DNA from: a virus
DNA length: 25,394 bases
Reading direction: 5' to 3' (one strand)
IMG/VR virus record: IMGVR_UViG_2162886007_000031
Span: 1 to 25,394 of that record
The position numbers were made by a program, and so were the translations under genes. Positions 1 through 8,773 of the stretch are shown one piece after another. The notes beneath the pieces were generated by a model. The model made no database searches. It was not told where the DNA came from and saw only the letters and a list, made by a program, of their open reading frames with translations. Each line of letters starts with the position of its first letter. Within the stretch, counting starts at the first letter, position 1.

Positions 1-524
1 ACGGCAGCCTGCGTTGCCTGATCGGTGAAGCGGTCGCCGGTCTGGAGGCTCTGCATCTTATCAGCCAGAACCTTGGTGAACTCCGCAGGCGGCATCCGCT
101 TGTAGGTGTCCATGTCCTGCATCGTTTCCGTGCCGAAGTCATGGACAGCCTTGTTCGCCCCGTAGAAGATCGCGCCTGCCTCATAGGAGGTTGGGCCGAA
201 GATCGTTGAGAACGCGCCGTTGCTCGCCTTAATCTCATCCCCGGCCTTGCGGCTCATCTGATCTACCGCGCCGCGCAGGAACTCCTCCTGCTGTCGCCGC
301 TGGATGTGCGGTTCCATGATGCGCCCGAAGAACTCTCCGAGGCCCGCGCCGCTAGGGCCGGGGGTAGTGATTTCGCCACCGACCACCCCGCCAACGCTGT
401 CACCGCCAACCACTTGTGCCCCTGCCGATGCACCCGATGAGGTGGCACGGGATTGGGCAGGGGCAGCGGTTGCAGACGCGAAGGTCTGCCGCCCGCCTTG
501 GCGGGTTTCAAATCCTGATACCAT
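1..524 (-). CDS. gp15-like internal virion protein (partial, N-terminal part)
   Basis: The gene starts at an ATG at 524 with AAGGA about 6 nt upstream and runs open to the left window edge, giving 174 N-terminal residues of a longer protein. In T7, gp15 forms part of the inner core of the virion and the ejected trans-envelope channel with gp14 and gp16. The first 60 residues are rich in Gly, Ala, Ser and Thr and look disordered. A helical, charged region follows with YEAGAIFYGANKAVHDFG and then DMDTYKRMPPAEF, a pattern I associate with gp15-type proteins of this phage group. It follows the gp14-like gene by 12 nt, the order seen in T7. The C-terminal part is outside the window, so a gp16-like or fused identity cannot be excluded. 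Confidence 0.75.
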   Translation of the reverse strand, partial: MVSGFETRQGGRQTFASATAAPAQSRATSSGASAGAQVVGGDSVGGVVGGEITTPGPSGAGLGEFFGRIMEPHIQRRQQEEFLRGAVDQMSRKAGDEIKASNGAFSTIFGPTSYEAGAIFYGANKAVHDFGTETMQDMDTYKRMPPAEFTKVLADKMQSLQTGDRFTDQATQAA

Positions 525-536
525 ATTGATCCTTAG

Positions 537-1289
537 TTATTTCGTTTTGGGGCCGGTCATCCTAGCGCTAGACCAGTAGTGACCGCCTGCGGCCCGCGTC
601 TCTTTGAAGCTGCTGAACCCCATATTGGCGGCGGACGACAGGGAGCTACTAGCCCCCGCAAAGTCTCCGTTAGATGCCGCTATGTCCGCCTCCCGCAAGC
701 TGATGACCGCAGCGCCAGCCTTGGGGCCACCAAAGTAGGTGGCGGCAGCGGCGATGCCCAGCGTAGCAAGGTTGCCCAGCGTCGAGGGTTTCTTGTGATC
801 GACATACTGTTTGAAGTCGAGGTTGGCTGCATAGACGTTGTTGTCGATGCTGGCGACGGCATCTTTGAGGACGCTGCCTGCCTGCGCCGATGCTGATACG
901 CTGTCGGATCGGACAGCACGACTAGCGTTTTCCTCTCGCATAGCGTTAGCCAGTTGTACCGTCTCATTGAAAACGTCAACGGACGATCCGCCCATACCAG
1001 CAGCAGCCGCCATTGCCGCATGTGCCCCTGCCTCCTCAGCAGCAGCGATGCGGCTCTGGAAAGTCCCAGCAGCGGCAGCATCAAGGTTCCGGCCTATGTT
1101 CTCGTTAATTGCATTGATGTTATCACCAGCGGCATCCAATCGCCGTTTAGTGCCAAGAGCCGCAGAGAACTGCTGTAGAGCAGTCTCCGCCCCGCGCCGC
1201 TCATTACCGGATTTCTGAGTGATCCGGGCAGCGTCAATCTTGGCCTGCTCGACAATGTGGATGGCCCCGGCGTATAGCAGTTGACCCAT
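537..1289 (-). CDS. gp14-like internal virion protein
   Basis: This encodes 250 residues, against about 196 in T7 gp14. T7 gp14 is an internal core protein that is ejected first and inserts into the outer membrane of the host. The N-terminus (MGQLLYAGAIHIVEQAK) is short and apolar. It is followed by long Ala-rich helices, for example around residues 70-110, and a hydrophobic Ala/Gly stretch near residues 175-195 (LATLGIAAAATYFGGPKAG) that could insert into a membrane. The start codon shares its A with the stop of the tail tube B gene (TAATG at 1291-1287), so translation is probably coupled. The assignment comes mainly from position between gp12-like and gp15-like genes plus composition; sequence identity to T7 gp14 appears low. 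Confidence 0.75.
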   Translation of the reverse strand: MGQLLYAGAIHIVEQAKIDAARITQKSGNERRGAETALQQFSAALGTKRRLDAAGDNINAINENIGRNLDAAAAGTFQSRIAAAEEAGAHAAMAAAAGMGGSSVDVFNETVQLANAMREENASRAVRSDSVSASAQAGSVLKDAVASIDNNVYAANLDFKQYVDHKKPSTLGNLATLGIAAAATYFGGPKAGAAVISLREADIAASNGDFAGASSSLSSAANMGFSSFKETRAAGGHYWSSARMTGPKTK

Positions 1290-3865
1290 TAGGTAACGCG
1301 CCTTGTGTTATTGAAATATTGCCCAACCCAGCCAATCGCCGTTACCGTTAGAGGTAGCCACTTCTTGCTGCGGATGGTGTAGGAGCACTCCCGTACCTCC
1401 CCGCCGATGGTGGCTTTGAGGTTGGTGGCTACCACCGGCTGCCTTCCGATAAGGTTGGCCTCTTGGCCGAGGATGCGTCCGATGAAGTCCAGCACCGTGG
1501 CGGTTGTGCCAAAGCGTGTCACGTCCACAGACAGGCCTCCGGTATCCGCAACGCTGATGTCCACGGAACCCAGTGTCGTGCGGCCTGTGAGGATCGCCCT
1601 GCCGTTCCGGTCTGTGGTGAACGGATTGGTGGGGGTGACATATGCGGGGCAGTTGATGCCTACCCAGCTATTACCGAGGTCTGCCGGGTAGTTGGCTAGG
1701 AACGCCGCTAGGTTCGTCAGCGCCTCGCCCATAAAGCGGAACTCGCTGTTACCGCCCACGACCACGCAGGCACGATCAGCAAAGTCACTGGTGCCGCTGA
1801 TGAAGCCAGACGAGGGAGGGGACGTGACTGAGGACACAGGACGCAGGCTGTCCGCATAGGGGTAGCCTGACAGGGTGCTCTCGCGCACGAACCGCTCGAC
1901 GGCGAACCAAATCTTGGTGGCCCCAGCCGGGTCCTTACCCGTCCTGAGGAGATAGACTAGGATGCCGCCCTTATATTTGCTGATGCCGACGATGGAGCCG
2001 ACAGCAGGGTCCCAGTCCCAGCGTGACCAACTATCCGTAATGCGCTCGGAGCCATTGGCCTTGTCGAGGTAGCTGTAGGTATAGAGGCTGTTGCGCTGTG
2101 TGGCAGTCCGCAGAAGCACCACGTTAGGGGCCGTCATGGCGACAATCTCAACGGGGGTGCCTTGGATGTAGGTGTCCAGCCCTTCGGACGTGTCGTAGCT
2201 CTCCGGGCTTTCCGCGACGATGCCAGGTTGTACCTGATGGAGGCCCGTAATCTCGCGGCCTGCCTCGCCGCTATGGCGGGCGTAGAACACGTAGTTGCCG
2301 CTGGCCTTGGGGGCCGCGTCCACTGCATCCTCAAACGCGGTGCCGGTCATGATGCTGAACCCATTGGGGACAACGGGCTGACGGCCACTGATGATGTACT
2401 GGTTCTTCTCGCCATAGAGGACGAGGTTGCGATCATAGATCGTTGAGTACCGGATCGTGTCATCCTCAGCACCAAGGGCGTAACCCTCGCAAGGGTCCGT
2501 GTCGATGATGGTGGTGACGCTCTTGCGGAACCAGTTAAGGTAGTCCCCGTTGCGGGACATGAGGATGGTGCCGCCAGCACCGATCACGAGCCGATCCTGA
2601 AATAGGCCGAGGTAGGTGATCTTCTTGCCGAACAGTTCGGGCAGCGGACAGGAGAGGTCGTCGCCTACCTCGTTGACGGCAAATCCCGGCACCTCCAGCC
2701 CGGTGAGGGTGGACAGCGCCGCAGCGGTAGAGGCCAAGTAGAGGGTCCCGTCAATCACGGTGCCCATGATGAACACCTTGTCAGGCTGCATGACCTTACC
2801 GGCACACTCCCGCCAGACCACTTCGGTAATGCCGGTGCTCACCTTGTCCTTTGGCTCAGCGCGTAGGTAGATGGCTTCTGCGCCGTCAGCCTTGGGCGCG
2901 ATGCGGACTATCTTGCCAACCCAGTGGATTGTCGAGACAAGATCGACTGCCTTAAGTTCGTTGCCAACAGCGTGGATGAGAGTACCGTCGCCACCATCAT
3001 CCCCAGCAATCTCACTGAACGCTGAGTTAAAGACAGTTACGGTTCCTCCGGTGTAGCTCACACCAGTGACGCCCTGTGCTACTAGGTCTTCCGCGAGTTT
3101 CTGCGCGATGTTCTCAGGGGTGATGTCCGCCGCCGCCGTACCGATCCATTTGGTGACTTCGCCGTTGTAGGCGTTAACCCGGTCATTGACCTTCTTTTGA
3201 TACTCTGCGTCGGAGGCCAGAAGGTCCGAGGTGTTTAGCAGGTTTGGGTAGCTGGAGCTTACAGTCTTGTAGCTGGCCGTCACCTTGCTACCGTCGGGTC
3301 GCGTCAGGATCAGCTTGAACGTGCGGCTGTAAGCACCTCCCCGGACCCAGCCGACATACTTCTGCTGGTTGTCCGTAGCTGCCCAAGGGCTGCTCGCCGT
3401 GAAGGTGGGGGTGATTATGTTACCAGCTAGGTAGATGAACCGACCAACGTTGACGCCTGCGGATACGCCGCCCGCAATAAGCTCGTTGAGAGTCGCATCG
3501 CCCGTATTGTAAACAATAGGCACAAAGGTGTTGGTGGCAGGGCTGTTGCAGAAAGCGAAGCCGGGTTTGCCCACGGCGAAGTAATCCGGCGCGGAGCGGT
3601 AAATCAGGTCGTATTCCACGCCCTCTACCTTGAAGGGCAGGGTCTTGTGGTTGGCCGTATCGGAGATAAGGGAGGGGTAAAGGACATTGGCTATAGGCAG
3701 AACAGTCTCGCTCTGCATAACGGAACCGTGCCTGCGGGCCAAGCCGCGCACAGGATCGCTCACCATGTTGATCTGGGCGGTGTGTTGACCGGATCGCCGG
3801 TCCTGCGGAACCTGCTCAGATACCCCTCGCACGACGCTCTCATAGGAGCCTGCGATCTTAGTCAT
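1289..3865 (-). CDS. Tail tubular protein B (gp12-like nozzle protein)
   Basis: This 858-residue protein matches the family of T7 gp12 (794 aa), which forms the nozzle of the short tail below the gp11 ring. The N-terminus carries the family signature GVSEQVPQDRRSGQHTAQIN followed by DPVRGLARRHG (residues about 14-46). This is the stretch of gp12-type proteins with the pattern GVSQQ.P..R..GQ and GL..R. The rest is the long beta-rich body expected for a nozzle. It overlaps the gp11-like stop by one base (TAATG at 3867-3863) and is coupled in the same way to the gp14-like gene after it. Length, position and N-terminal signature agree, so the call is firm. Confidence 0.95.
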   Translation of the reverse strand: MTKIAGSYESVVRGVSEQVPQDRRSGQHTAQINMVSDPVRGLARRHGSVMQSETVLPIANVLYPSLISDTANHKTLPFKVEGVEYDLIYRSAPDYFAVGKPGFAFCNSPATNTFVPIVYNTGDATLNELIAGGVSAGVNVGRFIYLAGNIITPTFTASSPWAATDNQQKYVGWVRGGAYSRTFKLILTRPDGSKVTASYKTVSSSYPNLLNTSDLLASDAEYQKKVNDRVNAYNGEVTKWIGTAAADITPENIAQKLAEDLVAQGVTGVSYTGGTVTVFNSAFSEIAGDDGGDGTLIHAVGNELKAVDLVSTIHWVGKIVRIAPKADGAEAIYLRAEPKDKVSTGITEVVWRECAGKVMQPDKVFIMGTVIDGTLYLASTAAALSTLTGLEVPGFAVNEVGDDLSCPLPELFGKKITYLGLFQDRLVIGAGGTILMSRNGDYLNWFRKSVTTIIDTDPCEGYALGAEDDTIRYSTIYDRNLVLYGEKNQYIISGRQPVVPNGFSIMTGTAFEDAVDAAPKASGNYVFYARHSGEAGREITGLHQVQPGIVAESPESYDTSEGLDTYIQGTPVEIVAMTAPNVVLLRTATQRNSLYTYSYLDKANGSERITDSWSRWDWDPAVGSIVGISKYKGGILVYLLRTGKDPAGATKIWFAVERFVRESTLSGYPYADSLRPVSSVTSPPSSGFISGTSDFADRACVVVGGNSEFRFMGEALTNLAAFLANYPADLGNSWVGINCPAYVTPTNPFTTDRNGRAILTGRTTLGSVDISVADTGGLSVDVTRFGTTATVLDFIGRILGQEANLIGRQPVVATNLKATIGGEVRECSYTIRSKKWLPLTVTAIGWVGQYFNNTRRVT

Positions 3866-4458
3866 TACTGGATGATACCGTAGTTGTTGAACGGCACGGC
3901 GGCGTAGCCAACAGAGCGGCGGCGCAGCAGGTTGCTGTTCTGGTTGCGGATATGGTCCGCCATCAGGGTGGTGTAGGCGTCCGTGTAGGACAGCTTGAGG
4001 GCGGCGTATTTAGCCGGGTCGCCGTCATAAGCCTTGGAGAAGTCCATCTGGGCCGCGAAGGACACAAGGTTCTGCGCAGGCGCGGGAAGGTCTTCAAAGG
4101 GGACAAGGCGGACTAGCCAGCATCGTACCGGCGACGTGAACACATACTTGTCCACGGAGGCGGCAGCGAACGGGTTGTAGAGCCTACGGCCCCGCTGGAC
4201 GAACGCCTGAGATTCATCTTGAGGGTCCACCCGAAGCGTGTCCGTGGGCACGTAGATCGTGCCGGTGCCGTCAGGGGAGAGGGTGACAAGTTCCTTGTTG
4301 AACCACCACGATTTGGACTGCTCACGGACACCCGCTTGGTTCAGCAGGCGCTGCCCCGTTGCAGCCATGGGATGCCCAGTGGACAGGTCGTTGATAGGGC
4401 TTTCGCCAAGGGAGGCCAGCATGTCGTTGACGACATCCAGCTTCGACAAAAAGGTCAT
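3865..4458 (-). CDS. Tail tubular protein A (gp11-like gatekeeper)
   Basis: This 197-residue protein matches T7 gp11 (196 aa) in length. Gp11 forms the 12-fold adaptor ring between portal and nozzle. The N-terminus (FLSKLDVVNDMLASLGESPI) is the helical motif typical of these proteins. It is followed by a conserved WWFN at about residues 51-54 and the IYVPTDTLRVDP strand. It is the first gene after the terminator that follows the capsid gene, the same order as in T7 (10 - T-phi - 11 - 12). The ATG at 4458 has only a weak GGAT ribosome-binding sequence 5-9 nt upstream. The stop overlaps the tail tube B start. Confidence 0.95.
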   Translation of the reverse strand: MTFLSKLDVVNDMLASLGESPINDLSTGHPMAATGQRLLNQAGVREQSKSWWFNKELVTLSPDGTGTIYVPTDTLRVDPQDESQAFVQRGRRLYNPFAAASVDKYVFTSPVRCWLVRLVPFEDLPAPAQNLVSFAAQMDFSKAYDGDPAKYAALKLSYTDAYTTLMADHIRNQNSNLLRRRSVGYAAVPFNNYGIIQ

Positions 4459-4474
4459 CTATGATCCAAACGCG

Positions 4475-4510
4475 AAAAGCCCCGCCTCTCCAGTTAAGGA
4501 AGGGCGGGGC
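4475..4510 (-). terminator. Rho-independent terminator after the capsid gene (T-phi position)
   Basis: On the minus strand, GCCCCGCC (4510-4503) pairs perfectly with GGCGGGGC (4486-4479), with further pairing inside the loop region, and TTTT follows at 4478-4475. It lies 21 nt after the capsid stop and 17 nt before the gp11-like start. T7 has its single major late terminator, T-phi, at the same place, so partial readthrough into the tail genes is expected. Confidence 0.93.
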
Positions 4511-4530
4511 CATTGGGTTAGCCGTAAGGC

Positions 4531-5547
4531 TTAGGGGAGGTAGATCGCACCGGCATATTCAGCGCGGTCAACCGTCACGCCGTAGGCGCAGTGGCTGTCA
4601 ACGAAGTGGGTCTTGTACATATCGCTCCACCACAGCTTATGCTCCAGCGGGATCGTCTCACCGGCCAGCAGCGCCTTGGCCGAGAGGGCCACAGCCAGCA
4701 GCTTGGTGAAGTCGCCGTCATAGGCATTGCCGTTGTCCGCGTTGGACAGGTGGTGTCCGCTGATGACGCCCGAAGGCAGGTTGTTGGTGGACACGACCGG
4801 GCAGCCGAACGCCTTGAAGATCGGGACGCCTTCCATGCGGGTACCGCTGGCGGTAACGTAGGTGCCGTTGATGATCTGCTCTGCGTCCTGCAAGGCGTAG
4901 AACTGCTGCGGGCGGAAGGCGACCATGATGTCATCTTCCGAGGGAACCACGTCCTTGGCCTCAAAAAGGACGCACAGGTCGCGGATCGCCGCGTACAGCT
5001 TCGCCGGATCGGTGGCATCGCCGGATGCGCTCAGCGTGATCTTGGAACCGCCCTTGAAGCCAGCGGGCTTGTCGGCCACGTTGGAATAGGCGCTGTCGCC
5101 AAGGTTCGCCGCCTTCGCTGCCTGAATGAAGTAGGACTGGTCGATGAACTTCGCCATGGCGCGGCCATCTTCCACGCCCAGTTCGGTACGGGCATCGTAA
5201 GAGGTCTGGAAGTCTTCCAGCATCGGGATAGCGTGGCGCTGGAGGATAACCGTGTCGACGGTCAGCGTGTTCTTGCCAACGTCGTTCTTGGTCGCCGGAG
5301 GCGCCTCACCAACCACCAGCTTCTGCACGGTGCTCTCACCGAAGCCGAACGAGCCGATCTTGTTGGTACCGCGAACGCTGCGAACCGGGATGAAGCCGTG
5401 CAGCTTCGACTTGCGTTCAATCGTGTGTTCAACTGCCGCGCCGTATTCGGTAACTGCGGTGGCGTTGATGTCGCCCGTCTGGTCAAGCTGGCCGGGACGG
5501 GTAATCTGTGCGACGGGGATGTTACCCGCGTCATCAAACAAAGGCAT
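4531..5547 (-). CDS. Major capsid protein (gp10-like)
   Basis: This 338-residue protein is close in length to T7 gp10A (345 aa) and forms the icosahedral shell. The N-arm region (residues about 35-80) includes EHTIERKSKLHGFIPVRSVRG and TNKIGSFGFGEST, followed by the E-loop and helix typical of HK97-fold capsids. A later GVPIFKAFGCPVVSTNNLP is characteristic of podovirus capsids. It sits between the scaffold gene and a strong terminator. The ATG at 5547 has AGGA only at about 13 nt, which is long for a gene expected to be highly expressed, but no better in-frame start is visible. No gp10B-type slippery end was recognised. Confidence 0.95.
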   Translation of the reverse strand: MPLFDDAGNIPVAQITRPGQLDQTGDINATAVTEYGAAVEHTIERKSKLHGFIPVRSVRGTNKIGSFGFGESTVQKLVVGEAPPATKNDVGKNTLTVDTVILQRHAIPMLEDFQTSYDARTELGVEDGRAMAKFIDQSYFIQAAKAANLGDSAYSNVADKPAGFKGGSKITLSASGDATDPAKLYAAIRDLCVLFEAKDVVPSEDDIMVAFRPQQFYALQDAEQIINGTYVTASGTRMEGVPIFKAFGCPVVSTNNLPSGVISGHHLSNADNGNAYDGDFTKLLAVALSAKALLAGETIPLEHKLWWSDMYKTHFVDSHCAYGVTVDRAEYAGAIYLP

Positions 5548-5566
5548 TAAGGTATTCTGTTCCTAA

Positions 5567-6355
5567 TTAGCCGCGATACGCAGCGTGACGGGCGCGGAGG
5601 TCCGCATATTCTTGTGAAGTCTCGAACTTGCGTCCCATGGACTGCCGCAGTTGCTGGACAGCTTGGGTGTATTCGCGTTTCGAGAGCGCGCCTGTGGCGG
5701 GGACAGAGCCAGCCACATCACGAAGGGGGTCCTTGGGAGTAATCACGGTACCCGGTGCGGACCTGTATGCTTGGCTCATAGCGATAGCAGCCATGCGGGC
5801 AGCAATCGGGCCGAGGTCGAACATGGCGTTGATCGCAGCCTTCTCCTCCGCAGAGGCATTGGCGACGGCCCACGTCTGGATAGCAGCCCATTGTTCCTTG
5901 CCGCCGACAGCCTTTTCACAGGCGTTGTCCGTAGCGACCTTGGTATCAGCAGCAGCCCGCGCAGCCCGTTCGTCGGCAGCCTTGGCAAGCGCAACGTGGC
6001 GCTCCCAGCCTGCGGCCTTCGGACCCAGTGCGGCAAGCTCTGCCTCGATCAGGGTGTAATCCCCGTTCATAGCGGCCTGCATCGCAGGGCTGTCCGTGCG
6101 GTAGCCCAGCTTGCCCACGAACTCCAAAGCGATGTCGAGGCCCGGATCGCCCGTAGGCTCGTAGGTCACGATTTCGATGCTGTCCCCAACGGGTGCCGGG
6201 GTAACGGGAGGAGTAACAGGGGCGGGCGGCGTCACCGGGGGCGTTACAGGCGGGGTGGCCTCAACGGCAGCGGCGACGGCAGGCGCAACAACGGGCGCTG
6301 CGGCAACAGGTGCCACAACGGTTTCGGCGGCGGGTGCCACCGTTTCAACTGTCAT
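5567..6355 (-). CDS. Capsid assembly scaffolding protein (gp9-like)
   Basis: This encodes 262 residues with position and composition of a T7 gp9-type scaffold, which guides procapsid assembly and is released on packaging. The first 60 residues are almost only Ala, Val, Pro, Thr and Glu, with repeated PPVTPP units, and are surely disordered. The middle (IEIVTYEPTGDPGLDIALEF) matches the conserved acidic segment that I know from scaffolds of this group. A helical Ala/Glu-rich region and a basic C-terminus (SKREYTQAVQQLRQSMGRKF, then DLRARHAAYRG) follow, as expected for capsid binding. Its start overlaps the portal stop as ATGA (6355-6352). Confidence 0.92.
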   Translation of the reverse strand: MTVETVAPAAETVVAPVAAAPVVAPAVAAAVEATPPVTPPVTPPAPVTPPVTPAPVGDSIEIVTYEPTGDPGLDIALEFVGKLGYRTDSPAMQAAMNGDYTLIEAELAALGPKAAGWERHVALAKAADERAARAAADTKVATDNACEKAVGGKEQWAAIQTWAVANASAEEKAAINAMFDLGPIAARMAAIAMSQAYRSAPGTVITPKDPLRDVAGSVPATGALSKREYTQAVQQLRQSMGRKFETSQEYADLRARHAAYRG

Positions 6356-7866
6356 TCGGTAGGTCGTCCTTGTCTAGCACTGGCGTCGAGGGCAGACTGG
6401 GCGGCAGCGGCTTGTGTGGCCTGCTCCTGTGCGTCAGCTTGCTCCTGCGCGATCTGCTCAGGGGGTTTGATATACTTGGCGGTGGGGATGCGCCGTGCGG
6501 TGGCGAGGTCCGCCGAAATGTTGTCCAACTGCAACCGGGCCAGCAACTCCGGGGGAAGCCCCTGTAGTGCAGCCATGTCGCTCAACCAGAGCTTGAGGTT
6601 TTCGAGGTCCCCGTTGCGGCTCAGCGCGTCTAGGCCGGTGACAACCGTTGGTTCAAAGCTGGTGGGGCCAGTGCCGATCTTGATCTTGGCGAGGAGCCAC
6701 ACGGCGAGCGGCATCTGGAAGTCAGCAGCCATGCGGCTGTACGCGCCACCAAGGGCCGTCTCCAGTTCGTTAGCAACAAGCCGGATTTCCTCAGCGGTGA
6801 CGCGCTCTGCGTCACGGACAACATCCGATCCCAGGAGGAAGCCCTTGCCGATACGATTGACGTACTCAGCGGCCATCGACATGGTAATCTGGAGGTCTCC
6901 GGATTTACCGGACTGGACCAAGGTGATGTCGCCCTCGTTGCCGGGGATGGCTGCCCCATTCTCGCTATTCTCGAAGTCCTCAGGCTTAGTCATGCCAGCC
7001 GGGTTCACCAGCCAGCGGAACTCAGACGCTAGGATCGCGCCCTGTACCTGCGATAGGGAGAGGGCGGACAGGCCTGCGAAGTCACGGCTGTAATCCTCGA
7101 CTAGCCCGGTACCATAGTGCTGGCCGTCTGCGAGGTCCCAAGTGATAACCCGGTATGGTAGTTTATCCTCAGGCCACTTGCCGTTGAACTCCGCCGGAAG
7201 CTGGTTATTGTCCAGCCATTGGGTTAGTGTGTAGTCACCCGCCGAGTTACGCCTGATCCACTTAAAGAGCGTGACCTTGGTATCCGGGCGGTAGCGCCGT
7301 CGATCAACAGCATCCTGCACGTCATGGCCTAGCTCATCGAAGACAACTTCATCGGCTAGGATTAGCTCCAGTAGCTTGCCAGAGATTGAGCGGCGGACGA
7401 CATACTTCTTGATGCCGATGACGCGCAGGGTTTCGTCCAAACAGACAAGGACGTTGCCAGTAATGATTAGGTGCTTGATAGCTTCGTACAGCTTAGGTCG
7501 AAGGGCCAGCTTGTCCAATTGCTTGACTGCCTCCTGCTCGCCTTGGGCAAGCATATTGGCAATCTCAGCTTCTGGGGCTTTAAGCTCTTTGATCTGTGCC
7601 GCCATTTCCGGCGTTGCATCCAGACGGAAGAACGGGCGGGATGGAGCGAACTGCGCGAGCATGATCTTGTTAGCCAGATGGTTGCTCACCTGCGCACCCA
7701 CTGCCTGATAGTCGTGGGCAAGCTCTTGGCTGTTCTGATCGTAGTTATCAGGCTCACAAATCTTAGGCAGGGTGTACCTAGCGTAATTAATGCAGCGCTT
7801 TATGAAGCCCTGCCTTGCGCTGTTCAGTTGATTCCATCGGCCTCTCGCGTTACCCGCGTTAGCCAA
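6352..7866 (-). CDS. Portal protein (head-tail connector, gp8-like)
   Basis: This 504-residue protein belongs to the T7 gp8 connector family, the 12-mer ring through which DNA is packaged and ejected. The N-terminus has CINYARYTLPKICEPD and then HLANKIMLAQFAPSRPFFRL (about residues 27-85), which is diagnostic for the family. LALRPKLYEAIKHLIITGNVLV and a long helical region with VTAEEIRLVANELE follow. The start is TTG at 7866 with AAGGA 7 nt upstream. An out-of-frame ATG seven bases before it opens a four-codon mini-frame (ATG to TAA) that spans the TTG, so initiation at the two sites may compete. The stop overlaps the scaffold start. Confidence 0.95.
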   Translation of the reverse strand: MANAGNARGRWNQLNSARQGFIKRCINYARYTLPKICEPDNYDQNSQELAHDYQAVGAQVSNHLANKIMLAQFAPSRPFFRLDATPEMAAQIKELKAPEAEIANMLAQGEQEAVKQLDKLALRPKLYEAIKHLIITGNVLVCLDETLRVIGIKKYVVRRSISGKLLELILADEVVFDELGHDVQDAVDRRRYRPDTKVTLFKWIRRNSAGDYTLTQWLDNNQLPAEFNGKWPEDKLPYRVITWDLADGQHYGTGLVEDYSRDFAGLSALSLSQVQGAILASEFRWLVNPAGMTKPEDFENSENGAAIPGNEGDITLVQSGKSGDLQITMSMAAEYVNRIGKGFLLGSDVVRDAERVTAEEIRLVANELETALGGAYSRMAADFQMPLAVWLLAKIKIGTGPTSFEPTVVTGLDALSRNGDLENLKLWLSDMAALQGLPPELLARLQLDNISADLATARRIPTAKYIKPPEQIAQEQADAQEQATQAAAAQSALDASARQGRPTE

Positions 7867-7869
7867 TGC

Positions 7870-8031
7870 TCATTCCTTAATGTTGGCCCCGACCTGCTTC
7901 TTCGTCATCTGGGCGTTCTGGAGGGCCGCCCTTACCCCGTTCCACGCTTTGGGCTTGCTGGTCTGGGCGGTGGGTAGGGTCGCGGCGTTGGCCCGTATCT
8001 TGTCGGCGAGCCGCGTCATAATCTTGCCCAT
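7870..8031 (-). CDS. Small basic protein of 53 residues, unknown
   Basis: This small frame starts at ATG 8031 (MGKIMTRLADKIRANAATLP) and ends with TGA at 7872-7870, just before the portal start. Its ATG shares an A with the stop of the gp7.3-like gene (TAATG), and its last codons carry the AAGGA that serves the portal TTG, so it is tightly built into the operon. The product is basic (many Lys and Arg), probably helical, with no signal or membrane segment. I do not recognise a family. Position before the portal suggests a minor virion or assembly role, which is inference only. Confidence 0.75.
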   Translation of the reverse strand: MGKIMTRLADKIRANAATLPTAQTSKPKAWNGVRAALQNAQMTKKQVGANIKE

Positions 8032-8339
8032 TAAAGCTGGGTCCCTTTGTTTCGAGTTGGCGTGTACTTCTGGCGGACGGTGCGCCGCTTGCCAGTAGCC
8101 TCATCCACTGTCGGGGCGTCGGTGCTGGCACCTAGCTGCACGTCGATCTGGCCTTGCGGCACGGACAGCAGTTCAGCGGCCTTGTCGGATGCGACCGACT
8201 GCGCCAGCATGGTTTCCATGGAGTTCTGCGATGCTTGAGCAACAAGCCTATCGTTAGCTGCCTGCATTTCGGCAGACTTGAGTGTGGCCGCAGCGGTGAT
8301 CCGTGCAGCCTTCTTACCGCCGCCGAATAGACCGCCCAT
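8031..8339 (-). CDS. gp7.3-like tail/virion assembly protein
   Basis: This encodes 102 residues: a Gly/Lys-rich start (MGGLFGGGKKAARI), a helical Ala-rich middle, then VPQGQIDVQ and a basic tail with TGKRRTVRQKYTPTRNKG. T7 gp7.3 (99 aa, needed for tail assembly and adsorption) has the same architecture: a Gly/Lys/Ala-rich N-half, a short VDVPEKE segment, an acidic patch and a basic Arg/Lys C-terminus. The gene also sits just ahead of the portal region as in T7. The start and stop both lie in one-base TAATG overlaps with neighbours. The similarity is in layout and short motifs rather than strong identity. Confidence 0.7.
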   Translation of the reverse strand: MGGLFGGGKKAARITAAATLKSAEMQAANDRLVAQASQNSMETMLAQSVASDKAAELLSVPQGQIDVQLGASTDAPTVDEATGKRRTVRQKYTPTRNKGTQL

Positions 8340-8773
8340 TATAGTACCTTAACAAGTGATGTCGCTTCTATGGTGAAGCCCTCCCTAATGTATAAGGAGG
8401 CCAGAGCATTATCATCCCATGCCAATGCTGTACCTGCGCCAACAATAACGCAACCGGCCTCCTCTGCCTTGCGGCATAAGAATGAGGTGACACTGCCGAA
8501 GCGGCCACCTCTACTCAACCGGCACACTAGCACCTCCTCAAGGAAGGATGCTGTTGTGTATTCTGGTGTTACGACATCATAAACAACCAGATACCCGTCA
8601 ACAATGTGCGAAGTATCTCGGTTGTACACCATGCCCATGACGCAATCCATATCTACGGTATGCAGCCATGCCTTGGCGGACTTAGCCTTGGCTCTCTCTA
8701 GTGAGGAGCTTAGTGCTTGTCTTATGATGTCGTAATCTGATCTCTCTACCCTACGCTCCGATGGTCCAACCAT
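8339..8773 (-). CDS. GNAT-like acetyltransferase candidate
   Basis: This encodes 144 residues from ATG 8773; a GTG directly before it at 8776 is an alternative start. The C-terminal half looks like a GNAT acyl-CoA fold: a beta-4-like strand (DGYLVVYDVVTPEYTTASFL), a short basic and Gly-rich RLSRGGRFG at the place of the pyrophosphate loop, a helix, then ALAWDDNALASLYIREGF, close to the usual A..LY...GF motif. The substrate is unknown. The gene lies between the RNA polymerase and the portal cluster and overlaps the 57-residue gene before it by 23-26 bases. The Gly-rich loop is not a textbook Q/R-x-x-G-x-G/A, so catalytic activity is uncertain. Confidence 0.6.
   Translation of the reverse strand: MVGPSERRVERSDYDIIRQALSSSLERAKAKSAKAWLHTVDMDCVMGMVYNRDTSHIVDGYLVVYDVVTPEYTTASFLEEVLVCRLSRGGRFGSVTSFLCRKAEEAGCVIVGAGTALAWDDNALASLYIREGFTIEATSLVKVL

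Noticed and set aside
4591-5550. Long plus-strand open frame of 319 codons opposite the capsid gene
   Set aside because: It mirrors the capsid gene codon pattern on the other strand, has a low-complexity Val/Gly/Arg-rich product and no neighbours on that strand; a shadow of GC-rich coding.
5651-7093. Plus-strand open frame of 480 codons across scaffold and portal genes
   Set aside because: It crosses the boundary of two real genes, has a product of changing composition rich in Arg, Ser and Gly, and no recognisable domain.
7877-8131. Minus-strand frame of 84 codons before the portal
   Set aside because: The product is Arg/Gln/Pro-rich shadow sequence. The other frame (7870-8031) fits both neighbours with TAATG and supplies the portal ribosome-binding site.
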